DNA of 5,643 nucleotides from Rhodobacterales bacterium (GTDB lineage Bacteria > Pseudomonadota > Alphaproteobacteria > Rhodobacterales > Rhodobacteraceae). The stretch is from assembly GCA_025357355.1 (NCBI GenBank), contig JANXPK010000694.1, positions 1 through 5,643 on the forward strand, read 5' to 3'. The number at the start of each line of letters is the position of its first letter. Positions within the stretch are counted from its first letter, which is position 1. Below, piece by piece: positions 1-5,196 of the stretch. The notes below the pieces were generated by a model that had not been told where the DNA came from, ran no database searches, and was given only the letters and a program-made list of their open reading frames with translations. Made by a program: the position numbers and the translations under genes.

Positions 1-26
1 ATACCGATGATGGTAACGTCCGACAT
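1..26 (-). CDS. Start of an unidentified leftward gene, cut by the window edge
   Basis: Only the first eight codons are visible. Reading leftward, an ATG at 26-24 opens the peptide MSDVTIIG, and the next codon (AT-) is cut off. A purine-rich GAGAGGA stretch lies about six bases before the ATG, which is a good ribosome binding site and the main reason to call a gene. The beta-strand-like VTIIG would suit the first strand of a Rossmann or nucleotide-binding fold, but eight residues cannot identify a family. The gene lies downstream of, and in the same direction as, the RTX-like stub at 109-306. No function is claimed. Confidence 0.45.
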
Positions 27-108
27 GGATGTCCTCTCTTTCTGTGATGGCTTCAACAATCATCACATTGGCACATTGCGATGCCGTCAGGAGGGGGCAT
101 CCACGCCA

Positions 109-306
109 TCAACAGAGCCCAGTCACGGTGCCCGCCGTGGGTAGGCCATCGGGTCCGTAAGTGAAGCCAGTTCCATGCAACGTGACCTTGAAGCCCGTGT
201 CCAATACATAGATCAGAGAAGCACTGCCTTTCCTTTCGATCGTCCCGCCGGTGATGTCTGTGCATGAATTCCATGCGGCATCGGTCAGGAAGTTGAAAAC
301 GGCCAA
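109..306 (-). pseudogene. Stub resembling the N-terminus of an RTX-type calcium-binding protein
   Basis: This 65-residue leftward frame opens at a TTG (306-304) and stops at TGA (111-109). Its second half, around VTLHGTGFTYGPDGLPTAGT, resembles the strand-rich segment that precedes the nonapeptide repeats in many secreted Rhodobacterales RTX/hemolysin-type calcium-binding proteins. Those proteins are usually hundreds of residues long. Here translation stops directly after GTVTGLC, and neither of the other two leftward frames continues the pattern. No GGxGxDxLx repeats are seen. The likely ribosome binding site (AGAAGA) is weak and the frame also reads open upstream of the TTG, so the start is uncertain. 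It is most likely the decayed 5' part of a longer gene. It could also be a small intact protein or a chance frame. The family resemblance is from memory. Confidence 0.33.
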
Positions 307-423
307 AAGAAATCTTCTGCGGGTCCGAAGTCAAAGTTCGATCACGGGGACGTTACGATGCTTCGACCTGATCCGTAAATCCTCAACCTCTGGGCGAAGT
401 CGCCGACCTTGCGGAAGCCGGTG

Positions 424-452
424 TTTGCTTTCGCGCCGACATCGCTTATATC
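424..452 (+). promoter_or_regulatory. Weak candidate promoter for rlmN
   Basis: TTTGCT (424-429) and TATATC (447-452) are separated by 17 bases and sit just upstream of the rlmN ribosome binding site. The -10-like box matches four of six consensus bases and the -35-like box only three. Transcription would start near 459, giving a leader of about 15 bases. Alphaproteobacterial promoters are often poor matches to consensus, so this is only a guess. Between 307 and 423 I see no other supportable feature. Confidence 0.25.
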
Positions 453-473
453 CGGCGCTTCAGGAGCCTTGTC

Positions 474-1649
474 ATGACCGCCACGACCCCCATCACCCAA
501 CATGTGCTGACCATCCCGCGCAAGCTGGTTGAGGGCGGCAAGACCAATCTGGTCGGGCTGACGCGGGCGCAGATGGGGCAGGCTTTGGCGGCGGCGGGGA
601 CGGCCGAAAAGCAGGTCAAGATGCGGGTCGGGCAGGTTTGGCAGTGGATTTACTACTGGGGCATCCGGGAGTTTGACCAGATGACCAATCTGGCCAAGGA
701 CTATCGGGCGCTTTTGGCCGAAAACTTTACTGTAGAGTTGCCGCAGGTCGTCACCCGGCAGGTGTCCGAGGACGGCACGCGGAAATATCTGGTGCGCATC
801 GCGGGCGGACATGAGGTTGAGGTGGTCTACATCCCCGAGACTGACCGGGGGACGTTGTGCATCTCAAGCCAGGTTGGCTGCACGCTGACCTGTTCGTTCT
901 GTCATACCGGCACGCAAAAGCTGGTGCGCAATCTGACAGCGGGCGAGATTGTGGGTCAGGTGATGCTGGCGCGGGACGATCTGGGCGAATGGCCGGTCAA
1001 GGGCCAGCCCAAGCCGGACGGGCGGCTGATCAGCAATGTCGTGCTGATGGGCATGGGCGAGCCCTTGTACAACTTTGACAACGTCCGCGATGCCATGCGT
1101 GTGGTCATGGATGACGAGGGCATCGCCCTGGGTCGCCGCCGGATCACCCTGTCGACCAGCGGCGTGGAGCCCGAGATTGCGCGGGCGGCGACCGAGATCG
1201 GCTGTCTGCTGGCGGTGTCGTTTCATGCCACCACCGATGAGATCCGCGACCGGCTGGTGCCGATCAACAAGAAGTGGAACATCGCGGCGCTGCTGGAGGC
1301 GCTGCGGTCCTATCCGGGACTGTCCAATTCTGAGCGGATCACGTTTGAATACGTGATGCTGGATCATGTGAACGACAGCCCCGAGGACGCGCGGCGTCTG
1401 GTCGAGCTGATCAAGGGCATCCCGGCCAAGATCAACCTCATTCCCTTCAACGAATGGCCGGGCGCACCCTACAAGCGGTCGTCGGGCAACCGCATCCATG
1501 CCTTTGCCGACATCATCCACAACGCCGGCTACGCCTCACCCATCCGCACGCCCCGCGGCGAGGATATCATGGCGGCGTGCGGGCAGTTGAAGTCGGCCAG
1601 CGAAAAGCAGCGCAAGTCGGCGGGGAAAGCGGCGGCGGCGGCTGAATAG
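474..1649 (+). CDS. rlmN: Dual-specificity RNA methyltransferase RlmN (radical SAM; 23S rRNA A2503 / tRNA A37)
   Basis: RlmN adds a methyl group to C2 of adenine 2503 in 23S rRNA, at the peptidyl transferase centre, and to A37 of some tRNAs, using two S-adenosylmethionine molecules and a 4Fe-4S cluster in the cytoplasm. The 391-residue product shows all the landmarks. An N-terminal helical domain (about 25-100) contains [10 protein letters not shown]. The radical-SAM cysteines C136, C140 and C143 lie in [12 protein letters not shown]. The SAM-binding motif GMGEP is at 193-197, followed by ITLSTSG at 224-230. The two catalytic cysteines are C129 (E. coli C118 equivalent) and C369 in MAACGQL (E. 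coli C355, the methyl carrier). Length is normal for the family, with an Ala/Lys-rich tail after about 374. AGGAG lies seven bases before the ATG, which fixes the start. The only nearby same-strand gene is the desaturase 121 bases downstream. Confidence 0.97.
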   Translation: MTATTPITQHVLTIPRKLVEGGKTNLVGLTRAQMGQALAAAGTAEKQVKMRVGQVWQWIYYWGIREFDQMTNLAKDYRALLAENFTVELPQVVTRQVSEDGTRKYLVRIAGGHEVEVVYIPETDRGTLCISSQVGCTLTCSFCHTGTQKLVRNLTAGEIVGQVMLARDDLGEWPVKGQPKPDGRLISNVVLMGMGEPLYNFDNVRDAMRVVMDDEGIALGRRRITLSTSGVEPEIARAATEIGCLLAVSFHATTDEIRDRLVPINKKWNIAALLEALRSYPGLSNSERITFEYVMLDHVNDSPEDARRLVELIKGIPAKINLIPFNEWPGAPYKRSSGNRIHAFADIIHNAGYASPIRTPRGEDIMAACGQLKSASEKQRKSAGKAAAAAE

Positions 1650-1690
1650 GCTTGCTTTGGTTCAGGAAGGGTTCATTGTATCTCGCTATG

Positions 1691-1707
1691 TCCGGGAGTG
1701 ACCCGGA
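1691..1707. repeat. Perfect 6-bp inverted repeat between rlmN and the desaturase gene
   Basis: TCCGGG (1691-1696) and CCCGGA (1702-1707) form a perfect inverted repeat around a 5-base spacer, 42 bases after the rlmN stop and 64 bases before the desaturase ATG. In RNA it would be a short GC-rich hairpin. No T-run follows on the + strand, so it is not a standard intrinsic terminator. It could be an operator for the desaturase gene, a 3'-end-stabilising hairpin, or chance in GC-rich DNA. No other clear regulatory element is seen in this 121-base gap. Confidence 0.4.
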
Positions 1708-1770
1708 TCCCATGAGTGAAAGACCGACCTTGCACTCTGACTTCCTCTTGCTCCTTGCAAAGGCCCCCCG

Positions 1771-2808
1771 ATGACAATTGAATACGACGCCGGTCAGTCC
1801 CGGCAGGACAGTGCCCGGGCTTGGGTGCTGAAGCTTGCGCGCTATCGCGAGCCCTCGACCTGGCGCAGCATCTTCGAATTGTTGGTGACGGTGGTACCCT
1901 TCCTGTTCCTGTGGGGCTTGGCTTGGGCCGCAATGGAAGTGTCGGGCTGGTTGTCGCTGGGCATTGCGGTGCTGAACGGCGGTTTTCTGGTGCGGATATT
2001 CATCATCCAGCACGATTGCGGTCATTCCTCGTATTTCCGCAACCGCACGGTGTCGGATTGGCTGGGGCGGGTTTTGGGGGTGCTGACGCTGACGCCCTAT
2101 GATGTCTGGCGGCGTACTCATTCGATCCACCATTCGCACCACGGCGATCTGGATCATCGTGGCATTGGCGATGTGCTGACGCTGACGGTCGCGGAATACC
2201 GGGCACGCAACTGGTGGGGACGGTTGATGTATCGGCTGTACCGGCATCCGGTCGTGCTGTTCGTGCTGGGGCCAAGCTATATCTTCATCCTGCAGAACCG
2301 CCTGCCCTTCGGGTTGATGCGGTCGGGATGGCGGTTCTGGATTTCGGCGATGGGGACCAATGCGTTCATTGCGATTGTCGTGGGCCTGATCGTCTGGCTG
2401 GGTGGGCTGATGCCGCTGCTGCTGATCTACATCCCGACGTCGGTAATCGGGGCGACGATCGGGGTGTGGCTGTTCTATGTGCAGCACCAGTTCGAACAGA
2501 CCCATTGGGAAAAGGGTGAGGATTGGCAGGTTCATGACGCCGCCCTGGAAGGGTCGTCGCATTACATGCTGCCGCAGCCGTTGCAGTGGATCACCGGCAA
2601 TATCGGGGTGCACCACGTCCACCATCTGTACAGCCGCATCCCGTTCTATCGGCTGACCGAGGTTTTGCGCGACCATGCGGCGCTGGCACAAGCGCAAAAG
2701 CTGACGATACGGCAGAGCATCGCCTGCGCCAGGCTGAAGCTATGGGATGAACGCACCCGCAAACTGGTCAGCTTTCGCGAGGCACGACGCAGTTACGCGG
2801 CAGCGTGA
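1771..2808 (+). CDS. Membrane fatty acid desaturase (three-histidine-box, acyl-lipid type)
   Basis: The 345-residue product is a membrane di-iron desaturase that introduces a double bond into acyl chains, typically of membrane lipids. The three histidine boxes are in the expected places: HDCGH at 81-85 (HxxxH), HSIHH at 117-121 (HxxHH) and HHVHH at 281-285 (HxxHH). Hydrophobic segments lie at about 35-55, 58-80, 160-175, 195-214 and 214-237, consistent with two membrane hairpins that place the boxes on the cytoplasmic face. An added HQFEQTHW stretch (239-246) is typical of the delta-12/omega-3-like branch, so a 12-position desaturase is plausible, but regiospecificity cannot be read from motifs. 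Length is usual for the bacterial family. AAAGG lies seven bases before the ATG. The gene ends seven bases from the convergent EF-hand gene, leaving no room for a separate terminator. Confidence 0.92.
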   Translation: MTIEYDAGQSRQDSARAWVLKLARYREPSTWRSIFELLVTVVPFLFLWGLAWAAMEVSGWLSLGIAVLNGGFLVRIFIIQHDCGHSSYFRNRTVSDWLGRVLGVLTLTPYDVWRRTHSIHHSHHGDLDHRGIGDVLTLTVAEYRARNWWGRLMYRLYRHPVVLFVLGPSYIFILQNRLPFGLMRSGWRFWISAMGTNAFIAIVVGLIVWLGGLMPLLLIYIPTSVIGATIGVWLFYVQHQFEQTHWEKGEDWQVHDAALEGSSHYMLPQPLQWITGNIGVHHVHHLYSRIPFYRLTEVLRDHAALAQAQKLTIRQSIACARLKLWDERTRKLVSFREARRSYAAA

Positions 2809-2815
2809 GCGCGGT

Positions 2816-3430
2816 TCAGCGGGTGATCAGACCAAGGGCAGCCATGCCGCGATCACGCTCGGCCGGTGTCAGGACACCGTCGTCGTCAAAGTCGAACAGC
2901 GCCATCGGGTTAGCCCCGCGGCGCCCGGAGCTTAGCGCCGCCTGCAGATCGACGGCGGCGCGGATTTCATCGGGCGCAAGAATGCTGTCGTCATTGGCAT
3001 CCGCCGAAAAGAACGCCTCGGCGGCACCGCGCACTTGGGCAACGCTGAGCGTGTCCTTGACCTCTTGCTTGCTGATGCTGCCGTCGTCGTTCAGGTCAGA
3101 GGTCAGGATCTGCGAATAGATCTGGGCTCGCACCTGCGCCTGCTGCACTTGTTCGGCGATGCGGTAAGCGACCGGGCCGTCGCCGCCCGGGCGACCGTTG
3201 GGCAGATATTGATAAAGGCGTTCATCCATCATCCGGCGGACATCCTCGGGCCGGTTATGCAATTGCCCCATCTGTTGCAGGAACATCTGCAAATTGCGGT
3301 CACCGTTGGCTTTGAGCGTGATCGCGGCAAGATCGGCGGCGGTGTCGGGCGCGGCATCCGCGAGAGCCTTCCATGGCAGGGTCAGGGCGACAATCAGTGA
3401 CAGGCTGGTCAGGCGAAGGATGGATGGCAC
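2816..3430 (-). CDS. Secreted or periplasmic EF-hand calcium-binding protein
   Basis: From a GTG at 3430-3428 the frame encodes 204 residues. Residues 1-24 look like a cleavable Sec signal peptide: R6, a hydrophobic core LSLIVALTL, and A-L-A before Asp25. After a helical, Gln-rich middle (about 40-108) come three EF-hand loops. D112-E123 (DLNDDGSISKQE) is canonical. D144-E155 (DANDDSILAPDE) has Ser instead of Gly at loop position 6. D180-E191 (DFDDDGVLTPAE) is canonical. The protein probably binds calcium outside the cytoplasm, as a buffer, sensor or structural protein, with no enzymatic domain visible. The start is chosen because AGGAG lies eight bases before the GTG and the signal peptide then begins correctly. 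Upstream in-frame codons would add an implausible leader before it. Specific function is unknown; EF-hand proteins of this size are common in Rhodobacterales. Confidence 0.85.
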   Translation of the reverse strand: MPSILRLTSLSLIVALTLPWKALADAAPDTAADLAAITLKANGDRNLQMFLQQMGQLHNRPEDVRRMMDERLYQYLPNGRPGGDGPVAYRIAEQVQQAQVRAQIYSQILTSDLNDDGSISKQEVKDTLSVAQVRGAAEAFFSADANDDSILAPDEIRAAVDLQAALSSGRRGANPMALFDFDDDGVLTPAERDRGMAALGLITR

Positions 3431-3438
3431 GTGGAAAG

Positions 3439-3443
3439 CTCCT
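3439..3443 (-). promoter_or_regulatory. Ribosome binding site that fixes the GTG start of the EF-hand gene
   Basis: Reading leftward, AGGAG at 3443-3439 is followed by eight bases and then GTG at 3430-3428. The open frame continues upstream with in-frame ATGs, but none shows a comparable site. Only the GTG places the signal peptide at the N-terminus, so this site decides the start. Confidence 0.7.
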
Positions 3444-3648
3444 GGCAAATCGGATTTGACAGCGCTGATGGCAGGAAATTCAGACACAACTGTGGCGGGA
3501 AAGGCCATCGCGCCGAAGTGCAACATTAACCTCGACTCAACCATCCTGCCCGAGACTGGCCAGATGAAAAGCGCGACTGTCACGATCACACTGCCCGCGC
3601 CGATGCTGGATGCGCTGAAAGCGGCGGTTGGGGAAGCGAAGTTGTCGG

Positions 3649-4728
3649 TCAGCTTCGGGGGAGGCCGCCATCCGGCCGCGACGAGGTGAAGATGCGGGCT
3701 TTTTCGGGGGGCAAATGGTCCTGCGCCAGGCGGCGGGCCTGGTCGCGCGCACCCAGGCGGCGGAGTTCGAGGCAAAGCCGTGTCAGGGTCGTCTCGCGCA
3801 TCCCGCCCCTTTCTGGCCACCTCACGGCGGGATCGATGGCGAGGTTTGCAAGTTCGGTCAGGCATTCCTGCAATTCCGCACCGGAAAGTCCCGCCGCCGC
3901 GGCACCACGCAAATCGACTACCAGATCGCGCAGACCGGCGGCCGGAAGGGTGGCGAGAGCTTCCTCAGCCCGGGCGAGAAACGCCTGCACCCTTGCGCGC
4001 AGGGCCGTGGCGGCGGCGTTGTCCGCGTGCTGCGCCAGCAAGACCTTGCGGAAGGCGGCGACATCGGGCTCGCCCCGCGCCACTTCGGCCAGAATTCTGC
4101 GCAATGGCAGCATCTCGTTCAACGCCGGGCCACAGGGATGGCCGCCGCCTGGGACCGCGACCAGATTGGCTTGGGTCAGTGTCGCAAGTCGCGCGGCATG
4201 GGCGGCGTCGGTTGCCAGCATCGGGTCGAAGAAGATGAGACCCGTCTGCCCGCCCACATCGCCGCGCCCGATGAAATCGTTGCGGTCGGAAAGTTGGGCC
4301 GCGTCTTTCTGATAGCGGCAGTCGCGGATGGCGCTGGCGAAAGGCGGGAAGATTGTAGAGAGCGGCGAAAGTGCCACGAAATAATCGGCACCAAGCGCGG
4401 TTGAAAGATTGATTGCGGCAAAGCCGCCCATGCTGCTGCCATAGGCGATGACGCGGCCAGGTTTAAGACGTGCGCGGATGACGCCCACCGCTTGCAGCGC
4501 TTCGTCATCAAGATACCAGCTGTTTCGATTGACGAGAATAGAGACGAAATTGGCGGGAAAGTCGGATAGGGTGAGGCTGTCTTTCAGGAAGGGCGCGCCG
4601 AAAGCCCCTGGCTTGGTCGGATCGAGCCTGGGGTTGCGCGGCTGAAAGGCAACGATGGTCGCGTCGTGACGCAGGTCTGCGTGCAGAAGGACGCGGCAGC
4701 CGGTGGTTTCATGCAGGATCATGGTCAT
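3649..4728 (-). CDS. Alpha/beta-hydrolase-fold protein with Ala-rich helical C-terminus, substrate unknown
   Basis: The 359-residue product carries a nucleophile elbow [10 protein letters not shown], with G97-S98-S99-M100-G101-G102 (GxSxGG). Ser99 is therefore the likely nucleophile, after a beta strand GRVIAYG. A candidate catalytic histidine is H197 in VPGGGHPCG. The acid may be D168 or D174 in [10 protein letters not shown], in the expected order for the fold. Residues 1-215 are the hydrolase domain. Residues 220-345 are Ala/Leu/Arg-rich and probably an all-helical extension, which is unusual for a plain hydrolase and might be a partner-binding domain. There is no signal peptide or membrane segment, so it is probably cytoplasmic. 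ATG codons occur at 4728 and 4722. GGAG lies four bases from the first and ten from the second, so the start may be either. Substrate and pathway cannot be read from the sequence. It diverges from aroC over 117 bases. Confidence 0.75.
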   Translation of the reverse strand: MTMILHETTGCRVLLHADLRHDATIVAFQPRNPRLDPTKPGAFGAPFLKDSLTLSDFPANFVSILVNRNSWYLDDEALQAVGVIRARLKPGRVIAYGSSMGGFAAINLSTALGADYFVALSPLSTIFPPFASAIRDCRYQKDAAQLSDRNDFIGRGDVGGQTGLIFFDPMLATDAAHAARLATLTQANLVAVPGGGHPCGPALNEMLPLRRILAEVARGEPDVAAFRKVLLAQHADNAAATALRARVQAFLARAEEALATLPAAGLRDLVVDLRGAAAAGLSGAELQECLTELANLAIDPAVRWPERGGMRETTLTRLCLELRRLGARDQARRLAQDHLPPEKARIFTSSRPDGGLPRS

Positions 4729-4751
4729 GGCGCTCCGGGTGCGGTTTCGCA

Positions 4752-4780
4752 GTCAAATCGCACAGCGCGGGCCTTGTCAA
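4752..4780 (-). promoter_or_regulatory. Candidate promoter of the hydrolase gene, with a -35 shared with the divergent strand
   Basis: On the leftward strand a perfect -35 hexamer TTGACA (4780-4775) is followed by 17 bases and a poor -10-like TTTGAC (4757-4752), upstream of the hydrolase ATG at 4728. The same spot read rightward gives TTGTCA (4774-4779), a five-of-six match to a -35 facing aroC, although no convincing rightward -10 follows. The near-palindrome CTTGTCAAG could thus serve both divergent genes or bind a regulator. The weak -10 keeps confidence low. Confidence 0.35.
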
Positions 4781-4845
4781 GCGGGCCGCATCCGCCCTTT
4801 CGGCCTGTGAGTTTTTCGCTTGAGAGCCGCAAGATCGGTCTGCCC

Positions 4846-5085
4846 ATGTCGATCAACAGCTTCGCTCATCTGTTCCGCGTCACCACCTGGGGCGAAAGCC
4901 ATGGGCCGGCGATTGGCTGTGTGGTGGATGGCTGCCCGCCGGGGCTGACCCTTTCAGAGGCGGATTTGCAGCCGTGGTTGGACCTTCGGCGGCCGGTAAG
5001 CTCGAAATTCAACACGCCGTTCCCGGGGCATGCCCACAAGTGGCTTTTGGCCAAGGCGGGCGTCGTCCACGCTGACCCAGGATGA
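4846..5085 (+). pseudogene. aroC: Truncated chorismate synthase gene (5' part only)
   Basis: Chorismate synthase converts 5-enolpyruvylshikimate-3-phosphate to chorismate with reduced FMN, the last step of the shikimate pathway. Residues 1-50 are clearly Aro[13 protein letters not shown] at 9-20 carries the first family signature including His19, followed by VDGCPPG at 27-33 and the start of the substrate-binding DRRRPG motif, here DLRRPV (46-51). After P50 similarity fades. SKF-N-T (53-57) might still be a degenerate match to the family's (T)SKFxTQ, but from residue 58 onward nothing fits, and a stop follows at residue 80 (TGA 5083-5085). The family is about 360 residues long, so roughly 85% is missing, including the rest of the FMN and substrate site. 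The product cannot be active. No clear ribosome binding site precedes the ATG. No other frame resumes AroC, so this is a rearrangement, not a simple frameshift. Confidence 0.85.
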
Positions 5086-5196
5086 CAGCTCGTGGAAGCG
5101 CCGAAGTGGTTCGCCCGCCATTGGCAGAACCTGGACCCTCAGGGTCTTCTGAGGAAGCGGGGTTGACCGCTGCGCGCGGCCTGCTAGGCCTGTTGC
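5017..5196. other. Unidentified segment between the aroC break and the YcaQ-like gene
   Basis: These roughly 180 bases begin where AroC similarity ends. I recognise no gene on either strand. The longest frames through it (for example a leftward frame across 4954-5505) are not obviously coding, and that one is antisense to the YcaQ-like gene. Small inverted repeats are present: GACCCT-C-AGGGTC (5134-5146), overlapping CCTCAG-6 bases-CTGAGG (5137-5154), and GGCCT-GCT-AGGCC (5178-5190), six bases before the next ATG. The position against a broken gene suggests a mobile-element end, a MITE-like remnant or a deletion scar. I see no recognisable transposase motif or matching terminal repeats, so this is inference from context. 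Confidence 0.4.

Noticed and set aside
251..532. Rightward open frame (93 codons) upstream of rlmN
   Set aside because: It is Arg/Ser/Cys/His-rich, as expected from out-of-frame GC-rich DNA. It overlaps rlmN and has no ribosome binding site.
342..812. Leftward open frame (156 codons) overlapping the rlmN start
   Set aside because: It is mostly antisense to rlmN and has low-complexity Arg/Pro/Asp composition. No family was recognised.
864..1520. Leftward open frame (218 codons) inside rlmN
   Set aside because: It is fully antisense to rlmN, whose motifs are beyond doubt. No domain or ribosome binding site supports it.
1651..1770. Riboswitch or long structured leader before the desaturase gene
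   Set aside because: The 121-base gap contains only one short inverted repeat and a weak TTGCA/TGCAA pairing. That is not enough for a known riboswitch architecture.
1567..2697. Long leftward open frame (376 codons) antisense to the rlmN end and the desaturase
   Set aside because: It lies opposite a clearly coding desaturase. The product is rich in His, Pro, Arg and Gln with no recognisable domain, as expected for a shadow frame in GC-rich DNA.
3431..3865. Upstream extension of the EF-hand frame to 349 residues
   Set aside because: The extension would bury the signal peptide inside the protein and overlap the hydrolase gene. The GTG at 3430 with AGGAG is the better start.
3628..4404. Rightward open frame (258 codons) antisense to the hydrolase gene
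   Set aside because: It is a shadow of the leftward frame with the GxSxGG motif. Its own composition (Gly/Arg/Gln-rich) shows no domain.
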